Positions 9,734 through 18,944 are shown, counted from the stretch's first letter. The stretch: 64,000 nt of DNA from Azoarcus indigens (GCF_004361735.1 NZ_SNVV01000007.1:156254-220253); one strand, 5' to 3'. Translations and numbers: made by a program. Notes: generated by a model not told the origin, from the sequence alone.

Positions 9734-10857
9734 TGAATCCAATACGCGTGATGATCGTGGATGACTCGGCGGTGGTCCGCCAGGTCGTCAAGCAGGCGCT
9801 GGCCCAGGACCCTGGCATCGAAGTACTGGGTGCCGCCTCCGACCCGCTGTTCGCCATCGAGCACATGAAACGCCAGTGGCCGGACGTGATCGTGCTCGAC
9901 ATCGAAATGCCGCGCATGGACGGCCTCACCTTCCTGAAGAAGATCATGAGCGAGCATCCCACCCCGGTGGTGATCTGCTCCTCGCTAGCCGAGAAGGGTG
10001 CCGAGGCAACGATGAACGCGCTCGCCGCCGGGGCGGTCACCGTCATCACCAAGCCCAAGATGGGCCTGAAGCAGTTCCTGGAAGACAGCTCCAACGACAT
10101 CGTGCACGCGGTCAAGGCCGCCGCCCGCGCCAATGTGCGCAAGCTGCAGAGCCGACCGGCCGCCGCGACCAGCCCCGGCAGCGCCACCGCGGCCGCCGGC
10201 TTCACCCCCCGGCCCAAGCTGTCGGCGGATGCCGTCATCGCCTCGCCCGGCTCCGGGCTGGGCAGCGGCGCCAACATGGTGCGCACCACCGAGCGCATTG
10301 TTGCCATCGGCACCTCCACGGGCGGCACCCAGGCGCTGGAGGCGGTACTGACGCGGCTGCCTGCGGTATGCCCGGGCATCGTCATCGTCCAGCACATGCC
10401 GGAGCGCTTCACTGCGATGTTCGCCGAGCGCCTCAACGGCCTGTGCAAGATCGAGGTGCGGGAAGCCCGCCACGGCGACCGCGTGGTCCCCGGCCGGGCC
10501 CTGATTGCCCCCGGTGGCAAGCACATGATGCTGTCGCGCAGCGGCGCCCAATACACGGTGGAAGTCGTAGACGGACCGCTGGTGAACCGTCACCGGCCGT
10601 CGGTGGACGTGCTGTTCCGCTCCTGCGCCAAGTTCGCCGGCCGCAACGCCCTGGGCGTGATCATGACCGGCATGGGCGACGACGGCGCCCGCGGGCTGAA
10701 GGAGATGCGCGACGCCGGTTCGCAGACGGTGGCGGAGGACGAATCCACCTGCGTGGTGTTCGGCATGCCGAAGGAGGCGATCCGCATGGGCGGCGCTGAA
10801 GCCATACTGCCGCTGGACCGCATTCCCAACGCCATCATGCAGTCGGCGCGGGACTGA
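9733..10857 (+). CDS. cheB: Protein-glutamate methylesterase CheB
   Basis: 374-residue two-domain adaptation enzyme: N-terminal receiver with phospho-Asp 56 ([13 protein letters not shown]), an Ala/Pro-rich linker at about 140-185, and the methylesterase domain. Catalytic Ser lies in [12 protein letters not shown], His in VQHMPERF, and Asp in [10 protein letters not shown]. It removes receptor methyl groups placed by CheR and is activated by CheA phosphorylation. The ATG overlaps the cheD stop by one base (TAATG), which indicates translational coupling. Last gene of the chemotaxis operon; no obvious intrinsic terminator is seen in the 85 bases before the convergent gene. Confidence 0.97.
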   Translation: MNPIRVMIVDDSAVVRQVVKQALAQDPGIEVLGAASDPLFAIEHMKRQWPDVIVLDIEMPRMDGLTFLKKIMSEHPTPVVICSSLAEKGAEATMNALAAGAVTVITKPKMGLKQFLEDSSNDIVHAVKAAARANVRKLQSRPAAATSPGSATAAAGFTPRPKLSADAVIASPGSGLGSGANMVRTTERIVAIGTSTGGTQALEAVLTRLPAVCPGIVIVQHMPERFTAMFAERLNGLCKIEVREARHGDRVVPGRALIAPGGKHMMLSRSGAQYTVEVVDGPLVNRHRPSVDVLFRSCAKFAGRNALGVIMTGMGDDGARGLKEMRDAGSQTVAEDESTCVVFGMPKEAIRMGGAEAILPLDRIPNAIMQSARD

Positions 10858-10942
10858 AAGACGCAACGCTCCGCCCGCGGACGGGCCAGCCGGAGCACAA
10901 CGGGCAACGGAGGCCGCGGCGCCCGGCAGGGTCTGACGGCGA

Positions 10943-11209
10943 TCAGCCGGCCGAACGGCGCGCCGGCAGCGTCACCGCCCCGCCGGTGAGCGGCAGGCCA
11001 CGCCCCTGACCCCGCCCGCCGCCCTCCCGGGCCATGGCTTCCCCGGCATACAGCGCCAGCAGCACGGCGCCGCCGGCCAGTAAAGGAGCCGCCATCGCCT
11101 TCGGCAGTTCCGCCGCCCTCACCATGCCCATCCCTGCCAGCAGGCCGAAGGCCACGCCGCAGATGGCCGCGAGCAGCGCGCTGGCCCATCTCCACCACCG
11201 TCCTCGCAT
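10943..11209 (-). CDS. Small hypothetical membrane protein
   Basis: 88-residue protein of unknown function with two predicted membrane segments (about residues 8-31 and 38-60) and a Gly/Arg-rich tail. No family is recognised. Support for being real: a strong Shine-Dalgarno (GGAGAGGAAG) directly before the ATG, strand agreement with the upstream Gx-transporter gene 75 bases away, and no competing ORF in the convergent gap before cheB. The high GC content means the frame could still be fortuitous. Confidence 0.5.
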   Translation of the reverse strand: MRGRWWRWASALLAAICGVAFGLLAGMGMVRAAELPKAMAAPLLAGGAVLLALYAGEAMAREGGGRGQGRGLPLTGGAVTLPARRSAG

Positions 11210-11284
11210 CTTCCTCTCCAGGCTCCCGCAGGTCGTCCGATGCGGGTTGGAGACGCAGGTCGGGCCAGTGTTCCCGCCTGCGGC

Positions 11285-11833
11285 TCAGGGCTGCTGCGCG
11301 GCCGGCGCAGCCTTGTCGCCGCCTAGTTCCTTCAGCAGGCGGGCGGCGATAAGGCCGTTGGCGGTGCCGAAGACCACCGCTGCGGCGGCGAATACCGGCG
11401 TCAGGTAGAACACCCCGTCGTGCGGCACCAGCCACAGCCGCGCCACCAGCAGCTGGGCGCCGATGTGGGCGAAGGCGGCGACGATGCTCTGGCTCACCGG
11501 CCCGAACCAGCGCCGCGGCAGGTGCATTGCCAGCCCCAGCGCCAGCAGGCTGGCGACCGAGCCGGACAGGCTGAGGAAGAAGCCGGGCGCCAGGAACTGG
11601 CCCAGCAGCAGGCTGCCGGCCAGCACCCGCAACAGCGCCACCCACACCGCCTCGCGCCAGCCCCAGCGCGCCAGCACCACCAGGGTGATGATGTTGGCCA
11701 GGCCGGGCTTGACGCCGGGCAGCGGCAGCGGAATGGCCGCCTCCGCCACCGTCAGCGCGATGGCCGCCGCTGCATGGCGGGCGACGCGCCTGTCGTCGGC
11801 GGTGGGGACGAGTTCAATAGTTGAGGGAGTCAT
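11285..11833 (-). CDS. Gx transporter family membrane protein
   Basis: 182-residue polytopic membrane protein of the Gx transporter family (heptaprenyl diphosphate synthase component I-like annotation in databases). Family features include LPLPGVKPGLANIITLV near the N-terminus and a Gly-rich, hydrophobic core with about five membrane segments. The fold resembles the S components of ECF transporters; the substrate is not known. The ATG at 11833 is chosen over the one 48 bases upstream because conservation begins at ADDRRVARHAA; the gene overlaps the end of the NusG-II gene by 20 bases. This pairing of NusG-II and Gx genes is common next to electron-transport or flavin-related genes. Confidence 0.82.
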   Translation of the reverse strand: MTPSTIELVPTADDRRVARHAAAAIALTVAEAAIPLPLPGVKPGLANIITLVVLARWGWREAVWVALLRVLAGSLLLGQFLAPGFFLSLSGSVASLLALGLAMHLPRRWFGPVSQSIVAAFAHIGAQLLVARLWLVPHDGVFYLTPVFAAAAVVFGTANGLIAARLLKELGGDKAAPAAQQP

Positions 11834-12203
11834 AGTCCGCGCCGCGCCCGGTGAGGGCAAGGCTGACCTCGTTGGGCGCACAGATGGCCACCGCGCCGGC
11901 GCGGCTCAACCAGCCCTGGCGCACGCAGTACTGGCGCGGGCCGGGGTCGGAGGCGACGCGGGCGCGGCCGGGTTCGATCTCGATGCGGGTCATGCCCAGC
12001 GGCCCGGGCACATCCAGCGTGCGGGCGCGCGACAGATCCACCTGGGCGAACACCTTGCCGCCGGCACGTATCACCGCGCCGTCCGGCGCGCCGCCGCGCC
12101 ACAGGTGGAGCGCGGAATACACGCACAGCGCCAGACCCAGCAGGGCGATGCCGTAGTCGCCGGGACGCAGCAGGCCGCGCCAGGCGGCCAGGGCCGGGCT
12201 CAC
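11814..12203 (-). CDS. NusG domain II-containing protein
   Basis: 129-residue protein with an N-terminal membrane anchor ([20 protein letters not shown], about residues 13-32) and an extracytoplasmic NusG domain II beta domain containing [20 protein letters not shown]. That region with its two Cys is typical of the family. Function is unknown. The start is a GTG whose last two bases plus A form the rapZ stop (GTGA), chosen because it gives a coupled junction and matches the usual short cytoplasmic N-terminus. Longer upstream starts would run deep into rapZ and are rejected. Confidence 0.85.
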   Translation of the reverse strand: MSPALAAWRGLLRPGDYGIALLGLALCVYSALHLWRGGAPDGAVIRAGGKVFAQVDLSRARTLDVPGPLGMTRIEIEPGRARVASDPGPRQYCVRQGWLSRAGAVAICAPNEVSLALTGRGADYDSLNY

Positions 12204-13078
12204 GCCGGCGGCGGCGCGGCGTCGCGGTCCATCGCCCGCCGCGCCGAGGAACGGTGGCGCACGATCACCCGGGCGTTGTCGCGGAAGCGCCGCGCCAGCC
12301 ATTCAGCGATGTACACCGAGCGGTGCTGGCCGCCGGTGCAGCCGATGGCGACGGTGAGATAGCTGCGGTTGTCGCGCACATAGGCCGGCAGCCAGTTGGC
12401 GACGAAGAGGCGGATGTCCTCCGCCATGCGGCCGACCTCCGGGATCTTCTCCAGGAACTCGATCACCGCCGGATCGCGGCCGGTGAGCGGGCGCAACCGG
12501 GGGTCGTAGTGCGGGTTGGGCAGGCAGCGCACGTCGAACACCAGGTCGGCATCCATCGGAATGCCGTACTTGAAGCCGAAGGACTGGAACATCAGCGTCA
12601 GCCCCTCGCTGGCCTCGACGTTGATGAAGTCCTTGATCCAGGCGCGCAGGGTGTTGGCGTGCAGGTCGCTGGTGTCGATACGGTGGCCCAACTCGGCGAT
12701 GGGCTCCAGCGCGTCGCGCTCGCGCTGGATGGCCTCTTCCAGCGACACGCCTTCGGCCGCCAGCGGATGGCGGCGGCGGGTTTCGGAAAAGCGGGCGATG
12801 AGGGCGTCGTCGCGCGCCTCCAGGAAGATGAAGCGCAGGTCGTCCACGATGCTGCGCAGGGCTTCCACCTGCTGCGGCAGCGCGGCGATGCTGGCGCCGG
12901 AACGCACGTCCACCGCCACCGCCACCCGCTTGTAGCCGGTGCTGCGCAGGTGGGCGACGAGTTGCGGCAGCAGGGCGGCTGGCAGGTTGTCCACGACGAA
13001 GTAGCTGGCGTCTTCCAGCACGTTCACCGCGATGCTCTTGCCGGAGCCGGAGAGGCCGCTGATGAGTACGATCTGCAT
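12200..13078 (-). CDS. rapZ: RNase adapter RapZ
   Basis: 292-residue RapZ/YvcJ family protein. In enterobacteria it senses glucosamine-6-phosphate and delivers the GlmZ sRNA to RNase E; in other bacteria it is a nucleotide-binding regulator. The Walker A motif GLSGSGKS is at residues 8-15, and the family blocks [24 protein letters not shown] and [11 protein letters not shown] are all present. The C-terminal domain carries the Arg/Lys/His-rich end seen in RapZ, slightly extended. ATG at 13078 is preceded by a GGA-rich region. Its stop overlaps the GTG of the next gene. The usual betaproteobacterial neighbours hprK and ptsN are not here. Confidence 0.95.
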   Translation of the reverse strand: MQIVLISGLSGSGKSIAVNVLEDASYFVVDNLPAALLPQLVAHLRSTGYKRVAVAVDVRSGASIAALPQQVEALRSIVDDLRFIFLEARDDALIARFSETRRRHPLAAEGVSLEEAIQRERDALEPIAELGHRIDTSDLHANTLRAWIKDFINVEASEGLTLMFQSFGFKYGIPMDADLVFDVRCLPNPHYDPRLRPLTGRDPAVIEFLEKIPEVGRMAEDIRLFVANWLPAYVRDNRSYLTVAIGCTGGQHRSVYIAEWLARRFRDNARVIVRHRSSARRAMDRDAAPPPA

Positions 13079-13169
13079 GGGGAAATCAGGAGAGGGCGGG
13101 GGCGCCCCAACTATAACGCAGCCGCCCGGCGCGCAGTCAGCCGCGGCCGCCCTCCTGGCGCGTCTGCGC

Positions 13170-14087
13170 TCAGACCGCCAGCAGCGCGCCGCCCTCGCGG
13201 CGGGCGAGACCGGCGCGCTCCAGTTCGCCCACCAGCCAGTCGGCCAGCGCTTCGGCGCCCAGGCCGAGAAAGCGCCGGTCGGCCTCGCGGTAGAGCGGTG
13301 TCTCCGCCAGCAGGCGCGGCAACTCGTCCAGCTTCAGGCGGCGGCGCGCAAGCAGGTCGAAGGCAACGCAGGCGCGGATGGCATTGCGCGCCATGCGTGC
13401 GCCGTCGGCCTCGAAGGCGCGCAGGCGGGCATAGGCGCGGGCCATGGCATCGTCGAAGTCGGCAAAGGGCGCGCCGTGGCCGGGGATGACCACGTCCACC
13501 GCCAGCCGGCCTATCGCCTCCAGCGTGCGGCGGGTCGCGCCCAGGCCGTCATCGGTGCCCAGCACTTCGGCGAAGAGGATGCCGAAGCCGTCGCGCCATA
13601 AGGCATCGCCAGAGATGAGCAGGCGTTGCTCCGGGTTGTAGAACACCAGCGCGTCCATGTCGTGGCCGGGCGCGGCCAGCGCCTGCCAGGCGAGTTCGCC
13701 GGCGACGAAGCCGTCGCCTGCCGTCAGCACGTCGTCGTGGCGGAAGCGCTCGCCGGCTTGGCCGGCGGTGCTCAGCAGCAGGGCCGCCTCGTCCCAGTTC
13801 TCCACCGCCGCCGCCATGCCGGCGGGCACGCTGATGGCGCAGCCGAAGGCGCGCTGCAGCGCGGCATTGCCGCCGATGTGGTCGGAGTGGGAGTGGGTAT
13901 TGATGAGGCGGGCGAGCTGCCGCCCGCCCAAGGCATCGGCGACCAGCGCCACCGTCTGCGGCGCATGGCTGAGGTAGCCGGAGTCGATCAGCGTGGCTTC
14001 GTCGCCATCGACCAGCAGCACGTTGTTGGCGGACAGCCAGCCACGTTCGAAAACCCGCAACGTGGACGGCAGGCGGGGGGCGCTCAC
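13170..14087 (-). CDS. MBL-fold metallo-hydrolase
   Basis: 305-residue metallo-beta-lactamase superfamily hydrolase. Metal ligands are visible in [11 protein letters not shown], in the later His of [10 protein letters not shown], and in [12 protein letters not shown] and VIPGHGAPF. The C-terminal helical segment after about residue 220 is of the kind found in glyoxalase II/RNase-like members. Substrate cannot be assigned. The start is a GTG at 14087 overlapping the TGA of the DUF1289 gene (GTGA), which leaves the conserved [20 protein letters not shown] close to the N-terminus. Confidence 0.88.
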   Translation of the reverse strand: MSAPRLPSTLRVFERGWLSANNVLLVDGDEATLIDSGYLSHAPQTVALVADALGGRQLARLINTHSHSDHIGGNAALQRAFGCAISVPAGMAAAVENWDEAALLLSTAGQAGERFRHDDVLTAGDGFVAGELAWQALAAPGHDMDALVFYNPEQRLLISGDALWRDGFGILFAEVLGTDDGLGATRRTLEAIGRLAVDVVIPGHGAPFADFDDAMARAYARLRAFEADGARMARNAIRACVAFDLLARRRLKLDELPRLLAETPLYREADRRFLGLGAEALADWLVGELERAGLARREGGALLAV

Positions 14088-14251
14088 CCTTGCCCGGCCG
14101 GCAACGGCAAGACGGCCGCCGCGGTGGCTTCCGGCTCGGCAGGCACGTCCTCCGGCTCGCCGTAAATCTCGTCGGTGCTGCGGCCGCAACCGTTGCAGAT
14201 GCCGCTTTCCCAATCGATGTCGCACAGGCCCAGGCAGGCTTCGTCGCTCAT
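14084..14251 (-). CDS. DUF1289 protein (small Cys cluster), copy 1
   Basis: 55-residue protein with a four-Cys pattern (CLGLCDIDWESGICNGCGRS, then TDEI), the DUF1289 signature, which looks like a metal or Fe-S ligand set. Function is unknown. Its ATG overlaps the stop of a second DUF1289 gene (ATGA) and its own stop overlaps the MBL gene's GTG, so the three form a coupled run. Too short to be picked up by length-based gene calls, but the motif is clear. The C-terminal half is acidic and Ala-rich. Confidence 0.85.
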   Translation of the reverse strand: MSDEACLGLCDIDWESGICNGCGRSTDEIYGEPEDVPAEPEATAAAVLPLPAGQG

Positions 14252-14427
14252 TGCAACGTCTCCGTGGCCTGGCGCCGCACCGCCAGCGCGAGCAGGACAC
14301 GGCGCTTGTCGGCGTCGCTGGCGCGGCTCCAGTTGGCGATCTCGTCCAGCGTGCGCAGGCAGCCCTCGCACCAGCCGGTGGCGGGATTCATGCGGCAGAC
14401 GCCGATACAAGGGGAAGCGACATTCAT
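14248..14427 (-). CDS. DUF1289 protein (small Cys cluster), copy 2
   Basis: 59-residue protein with the canonical DUF1289 motif: CIGVCRMNPATGWCEGCLRT followed by LDEIANW. It is closer to the family consensus than its downstream neighbour, which it resembles only in the Cys region. ATG at 14427 is chosen because the family begins a few residues before the first Cys. The stop overlaps the next DUF1289 start. Two tandem DUF1289 genes are unusual and may reflect an old duplication. Confidence 0.87.
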   Translation of the reverse strand: MNVASPCIGVCRMNPATGWCEGCLRTLDEIANWSRASDADKRRVLLALAVRRQATETLQ

Positions 14428-14559
14428 GATGGCTCTCTGGGGCTGGGCGGGCCGGGCTGCGTCCGCGCCGCCGGCAGCGGCGGGAGCCGCCGCGCCGTGG
14501 CGACCGGGTCGGCCCGGCCTCATGCTGCTTGGTCTGTCTGGCGGCCGGCTTCGTTCCGC

Positions 14560-15153
14560 TTACAGCTGGCGCTCGTCGCGGATGCGCTGGGCGACCGCCG
14601 GCGGATGATACTGCCCCATCGCGCGCAGCAAGGAGCAGGGATTGTCCTCGGTGAGCAGCAGTCCACGGTTTTCCGGCTTCATGAAGCCCTCCTCCACGCC
14701 ACGCTCCAGCATCTGCACCAGCGGCGCATAGTAGCCGGTGGCGTCCAGCAGGCCGACCGGCTTGGCGTGGAAGCCGAGTTGCGCCCAGGTGAGGATCTCG
14801 AACAGCTCCTCGAAGGTGCCCAGCCCGCCGGGCAGGGCGATGAAGCCATCCGCCAGTTCGGCCATGCGCGCCTTGCGTGCATGCATGGACTCGACGATCT
14901 CCAGCCGCGTCAGGCCTTCGTGGCCGACCTCCCAGTCCAGCATCACCCGCGGGATCACGCCCACCGCGGTGCCGCCGGCGGCCAGCACCGCATCCGCGAC
15001 CACGCCCATCAGGCCCACCCGGCCGCCGCCATACACCAGTTCGATGCCCCGCTCGGCCAGCAGGCCGCCCAGCTGTTCCGCCAGCGCACGGTATGCCGGC
15101 CGGTTGCCCGGGCGGGAGCCGCAAAACACGCATATCCGTTGCAAACCGCTCAT
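14560..15153 (-). CDS. LOG family protein (cytokinin-nucleotide phosphoribohydrolase-like)
   Basis: 197-residue Rossmann-like protein of the LOG/TIGR00730 family, which hydrolyses N6-modified AMP or other nucleoside 5'-monophosphates to the base and ribose phosphate. The hallmark PGGLGTFEE is present (about residue 110), together with CVFCGSRPG near the N-terminus and YGGGRVGLMG. Members were long mis-annotated as lysine decarboxylases. The ATG at 15153 puts CVFCGS at residue 8, as in the family. It is 13 bases downstream of the DsbA-like isomerase gene, on the same strand. Confidence 0.93.
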   Translation of the reverse strand: MSGLQRICVFCGSRPGNRPAYRALAEQLGGLLAERGIELVYGGGRVGLMGVVADAVLAAGGTAVGVIPRVMLDWEVGHEGLTRLEIVESMHARKARMAELADGFIALPGGLGTFEELFEILTWAQLGFHAKPVGLLDATGYYAPLVQMLERGVEEGFMKPENRGLLLTEDNPCSLLRAMGQYHPPAVAQRIRDERQL

Positions 15154-15166
15154 CCAGCACTCCAGG

Positions 15167-15757
15167 TCAAAATCCGCCGCTCTCCAGCCAGCGCGCGATC
15201 TGCGGCAGGCGGTCCGCCCCCCAGAAGGGCTCGCCGTCGATGATGACATAAGGCGAACCGAAGACGCCGGCCTGCAGCGCGGCCTTGCAGGCCTCGCGCA
15301 GCAGGCTGCGCGGCATGTCGCCCGCCAAGGCCGCGCGCAGCATGTCGGCATCGGCGCCGGCTTCGGCTGCGATCGCGCACACCGTTGTCTCCTCGGCGAT
15401 GTTGCGCCCGTCGACGAAATAGCCGCGGAACACGCCGTGGGCATAGCGCCGCGCTAGTGCCTCGTCCTTCGCCTCCAGCAGGTAGTAGGCGCGCGCCGCC
15501 TGCTGGGTAGCGACCGGAAAGGGCTGGGGGGGCCGGAAGGGCAAGCCCAGGAAACGGGCGCTGCGGGCCACGTCGTGGTGAAAGTACTCGCCCTTCAGCG
15601 GCAGTTCGGTGACCGGCCGGGACTGTAGCTGGCGATAGACCACGCCGAGCAGATAGGGCCGCCAGCGCACCAGCCGGCCATGCGCAGCGGCGAGCGCATC
15701 CAGTTGCTCACTGGCAAGGTAGGCGTAAGGCGAGGAGAAATCGAACCAGAAGTCCAT
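15167..15757 (-). CDS. 2-hydroxychromene-2-carboxylate isomerase family (DsbA-like) protein
   Basis: 196-residue thioredoxin-fold protein of the glutathione-dependent HCCA isomerase/kappa-GST family. The N-terminal FDFSSPYAYLASEQLD replaces the CXXC site with Ser-Ser, as in the isomerases, and the C-terminal GVFGSPYVIIDGEPFWGADR is characteristic. In naphthalene pathways the enzyme isomerises the chromene intermediate, but many homologues lie outside such pathways, and none of the other naphthalene genes is near. ATG at 15757 follows an AGGAGCAC sequence. Assignment to a family is firm, substrate is open. Confidence 0.88.
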   Translation of the reverse strand: MDFWFDFSSPYAYLASEQLDALAAAHGRLVRWRPYLLGVVYRQLQSRPVTELPLKGEYFHHDVARSARFLGLPFRPPQPFPVATQQAARAYYLLEAKDEALARRYAHGVFRGYFVDGRNIAEETTVCAIAAEAGADADMLRAALAGDMPRSLLREACKAALQAGVFGSPYVIIDGEPFWGADRLPQIARWLESGGF

Positions 15758-15898
15758 GCCAGTGCTCCTGCGGGCTCCGCGAAAAAACGGCCCTGCGCGG
15801 GCGGTGCGGAGGAGACAGTCTCCACCCCCCGCGCAGGAAGCCCAGAAAGCTTGCCGCCACCCCGGGCGCGGGAGCAAGCGGCCTGTAAGCTGGACCGC

Positions 15899-17119
15899 TC
15901 AGGCAGTGTCGGCCTCATCCACCAGCGAGATCGCCATCGCCGTCGCCTCGCCACCACCTATGCACAGGCTGGCGACGCCGCGGCGCATGCGGTGGCGGCG
16001 CAACGCGCCTATCAGGCTGACCAGGATGCGCGCCCCCGACGCGCCTATCGGATGACCCAGGGCGCAGGCGCCGCCGTGCACATTCACCCGCTCGTGCGGC
16101 AGCGCCAAATCCTTCATCGCCGCCATGGCGACCACTGCAAAAGCCTCGTTGATCTCCCACAGATCCACCTCGCCGGCCAGCCAGCCGGCTTTCTCCAGCA
16201 CCTTCTCGATGGCTCCCACCGGCGCGGTGGTGAACCAGGCCGCAGCCTGGGCGTGGGTGGCGTGGGCCACCACCCGCGCCAGCGGCCTGCAGCCCAGCCG
16301 GCGGGCGGTGGATTCGCGCATCAGCACCAGGGCGGCGGCGCCGTCGGAAATGGAACTGGCGTTGGCGGCGGTCACCGTGCCGTCCTTGCGGAAGGCGGGC
16401 TTCAGCAGCGAAATACGATCCAGCCTAGCCTTCGGCGGTTGTTCGTCGGCAGCAATCTCGCGCTCTCCCTGGCGGTCGCTCAGCGTTACCGGTGTGATCT
16501 CCCAGTCGAAAGCACCATCGCGCATCGCCGCCTGGGCGCGGGTGGTGGAGGCCATGGCGTAGGCGTCCTGCGCTTCGCGGTCAAAGGCATAGTGGGCGGC
16601 GCAGTCTTCGGCGAAGCTGCCCATCAGCCGGCCACGGTTCTCCGCCGAGTAGGCGTCTTCCAGTCCGTCGAGGAACATGTGATCCAGCACCTGGCCGTGC
16701 CCCAGCCGCAGGCCGCTGCGGGCTTTGGGCAGCAGGTAGGGGGCGTTGCTCATGGACTCCATGCCGCCGGCCACCACCACTCCCGCGCTGCCGGCGAGGA
16801 GCAGGTCGTGCGCCAGCATCGCCGCCTTCATGCCGGAGCCGCAGACCTTATTCACCGTGGTACAGGCTACGCTCTGCGGTAGTCCGGCTGCCAGTGCGGC
16901 CTGCCGGGCCGGCGCCTGCCCCAGCCCCGCCGGCAGCACGCAACCCATGAGCAATTCCTCCACCTGCATCGGCGCCAGGCCGGCGCGCTCCACCGCTGCG
17001 CGGATGGCGACCGCGCCCAGTTCCGGAGCCGACAGACCGGACAACTCCCCCTGGAATGCGCCCAGCGGCGTGCGGGCGGCAGCAACGATGACGACGGCGT
17101 CCTGGCTGGCAGTGCTCAT
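15899..17119 (-). CDS. Acetyl-CoA C-acetyltransferase (thiolase)
   Basis: 406-residue thiolase II/beta-ketothiolase. The nucleophilic Cys lies in NKVCGSGMKAAM (about residue 90), the active-site His in NVHGGACALGHPIGASGAR, and the second catalytic Cys in SLCIGGGEATA. It condenses two acetyl-CoA or cleaves acetoacetyl-CoA, and could serve branched-chain amino acid or fatty acid breakdown or feed PHA synthesis. The ATG at 17119 gives a canonical N-terminus (VVIVAAARTPLGAFQG). It lies downstream of a LiuR-like MerR gene with a 20-bp TTACGT/ACGTAA palindrome between them, so regulation by that protein is likely. Confidence 0.96.
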   Translation of the reverse strand: MSTASQDAVVIVAAARTPLGAFQGELSGLSAPELGAVAIRAAVERAGLAPMQVEELLMGCVLPAGLGQAPARQAALAAGLPQSVACTTVNKVCGSGMKAAMLAHDLLLAGSAGVVVAGGMESMSNAPYLLPKARSGLRLGHGQVLDHMFLDGLEDAYSAENRGRLMGSFAEDCAAHYAFDREAQDAYAMASTTRAQAAMRDGAFDWEITPVTLSDRQGEREIAADEQPPKARLDRISLLKPAFRKDGTVTAANASSISDGAAALVLMRESTARRLGCRPLARVVAHATHAQAAAWFTTAPVGAIEKVLEKAGWLAGEVDLWEINEAFAVVAMAAMKDLALPHERVNVHGGACALGHPIGASGARILVSLIGALRRHRMRRGVASLCIGGGEATAMAISLVDEADTA

Positions 17120-17283
17120 GCTGCGCTCTCCTTGTCCGGGATCGACACCCACGTCCGCTCCCGGCGGACCTCCAGCAAGCGCCGGTCCCGCCACGGCACC
17201 CCGGGGACACTTCCCTTCCTGCCCTGGCTCTCCAGCCAAGGCAGGCGGTTCGTCCTGGACACACTCTGCGACGCGCGTGTTCT

Positions 17284-17303
17284 TTACGTTTACGTCAACG
17301 TAA
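17284..17303. promoter_or_regulatory. Palindromic candidate operator for the LiuR-like regulator
   Basis: Inverted repeat TTACGT-N8-ACGTAA in an AT-rich island between the merR gene and the thiolase gene. The half sites are perfect, and their 20-bp span fits MerR-family operators, which lie between -35 and -10. The LiuR branch of the MerR family is known to bind ACGT-containing palindromes upstream of branched-chain amino acid degradation genes. No binding is demonstrated here. Confidence 0.7.
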
Positions 17304-17320
17304 TAAATCAAGCAAAAAAA

Positions 17321-17764
17321 TCAAGCCGTTCCGACGTCCTCTATCCGCTCCGCCAGCGCCGCACGCGCCGCCGCCGCTCCCTCGGCGTTGTCGCCGAGCA
17401 GCGCGCGGCATTGCTGTTCGATCATGCCGATCTCCAGCATCACCGCTTCGATGTCCCGGCGCTGCTGCTCCAGGGCGGCGCGGCGCTCGGCAAGAAAAGC
17501 CAGCAGACGCTCGAGTTGGGGAGCAGAGTTCTTCACACCGTCATACATGCCGAGTAATTCCTTGATCTCGGCAAGCGACAATCCCAGGCGCTTGCCCCTC
17601 AAGGTCAGCATCAGGCGGGTGCGGTCGGCACGGTCGTATACCCGGCTGCGGCCAGCGCGCGCGGGAGAAAGCAGCCCCTGATCCTCGTAGAAGCGGATCG
17701 CCCGCGGAGTAATGTCGAACTCACGCGCCAGGTCGGTAATGGTGTAGGTTTGTCGGCTACGCAT
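17321..17764 (-). CDS. MerR-family regulator, LiuR-like
   Basis: 147-residue MerR regulator. The winged helix with YTITDLAREFDITPRAIRFYEDQGLLSP is followed by RTRLMLTLRGKRLGLSLAEI and a long dimerisation coil. This arrangement, without C-terminal metal-binding cysteines of the CueR/ZntR kind, is typical of LiuR-type regulators of leucine/isovalerate catabolism. The ATG at 17764 is chosen over one 36 bases upstream because the HTH begins within ten residues. The thiolase gene downstream on the same strand, with a palindrome between, is the probable target. Confidence 0.88.
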   Translation of the reverse strand: MRSRQTYTITDLAREFDITPRAIRFYEDQGLLSPARAGRSRVYDRADRTRLMLTLRGKRLGLSLAEIKELLGMYDGVKNSAPQLERLLAFLAERRAALEQQRRDIEAVMLEIGMIEQQCRALLGDNAEGAAAARAALAERIEDVGTA

Positions 17765-17915
17765 GGCATAAAGCCGGCCGGGCAAGCAATAATCCAACAA
17801 GCATTTGTTTTGATTGGAAAAATAACAATAATCTGGAAAAAGTTAAGCAGATTTCGCAGCTTTCGGCAATGTCCCCGCCATGCCGATGCGCTGCCAGCTA
17901 CGGAGAGACACCCAA
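17765..17915. other. AT-rich divergent intergenic region
   Basis: About 150 bp between the divergent merR-like gene and the MBL/phaC genes. It has a markedly AT-rich core (about 17800-17850), consistent with divergent promoters. No clear operator palindrome was found in it. Confidence 0.5.
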
Positions 17916-18944
17916 ATGAACGCCCCCGCGCCCCTGCTCTATCCCTTCAATGATGCGCCCACTCCGGGCCACACCACCGCTGTCGCCCCCGGCGTGGGCT
18001 GGCTGCGCATGCCGCTGCCCTTCGCCCTCAACCATATCAACCTGTGGCTGCTGGATGACGGCCCGGCGGTGGTGGCGGTGGATTCCGGCTTCGGGCTGGA
18101 GGACATCCAGCACTGCTGGGAGCAGGTGCTGGAGGCGGACGGCCGGCCGCTGCGCGATCTCATCATCACCCACTGCCACCCGGACCACCTCGGCCTCGCA
18201 ACCTGGCTGACCGCGCGCAATGGCGCCACCCTGCACATGACGCTGGGCGAGTACCTCGGCGGCCACGCCCTGTGGCACGGCCTGCCGGGCTACGCCATCG
18301 ACGAGACGGTGGCCTACTTCCGCCGCAACGGCCTGGACGAAGCCCGCCTGGCCGCCCTCACTGCCCGCGGCAACGGCTACCGCGCCGGCATCCCGCAGAT
18401 GCCCTCCTCTTTCCACCGCCTGTTCGACGGTGATCTGCTAACCATCGGCCAGAACGAGTGGCAGGTGCTGGTCGGCTACGGCCACTCCCCGGAGCACGCC
18501 AGCCTCTATTGCGAGGAGCTGGGCATACTCATTTCGGGGGACATGCTGCTGCCGCGCATTTCGACCAATATCAGCGCCTACGCGGCCACGCCTTATGACG
18601 ATCCGCTGGGCTGTTTCCTCGACTCGCTGCAACGGCTGCGCAACCTGCCCGACGATACGCTCGTGCTACCATCCCACGGCATGCCTTTCAGGGGTATCCA
18701 GGCACGCGTGGCGCAACTCGTGGAGCATCATCGCGAGCGCTGTGCCGTGCTGGTCGACGCGTGCTCCACACCGCACACCGCAGGCGAACTGCTCGGCACC
18801 CTGTTCCCCCGCGAACTGGATACTCACCAGACATTGTTTGCCATGGGAGAGGCGATTGCGCACCTCAACCACCTCGCGAAGCAGGGAGAGCTCCGCCGGG
18901 TGGAAGGGGAAGATGGGCTCAACCGCTACGTCAAAAACAGTTGA
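17916..18944 (+). CDS. MBL-fold metallo-hydrolase upstream of phaC
   Basis: 342-residue metallo-beta-lactamase superfamily protein. Metal ligands are in ITHCHPDHLG, GYGHSPEHASLY and ISGDMLLPRIS, with a final His in LPSHGMPF. The C-terminal 80 residues form a helical/winged region as in the LACTB2-like group. ATG at 17916 is preceded by GGAGAGACA. It lies 40 bases before phaC on the same strand, so both may be co-transcribed; a thioesterase role in PHA or acyl-CoA metabolism is possible but only suggested by location. Confidence 0.88.
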   Translation: MNAPAPLLYPFNDAPTPGHTTAVAPGVGWLRMPLPFALNHINLWLLDDGPAVVAVDSGFGLEDIQHCWEQVLEADGRPLRDLIITHCHPDHLGLATWLTARNGATLHMTLGEYLGGHALWHGLPGYAIDETVAYFRRNGLDEARLAALTARGNGYRAGIPQMPSSFHRLFDGDLLTIGQNEWQVLVGYGHSPEHASLYCEELGILISGDMLLPRISTNISAYAATPYDDPLGCFLDSLQRLRNLPDDTLVLPSHGMPFRGIQARVAQLVEHHRERCAVLVDACSTPHTAGELLGTLFPRELDTHQTLFAMGEAIAHLNHLAKQGELRRVEGEDGLNRYVKNS

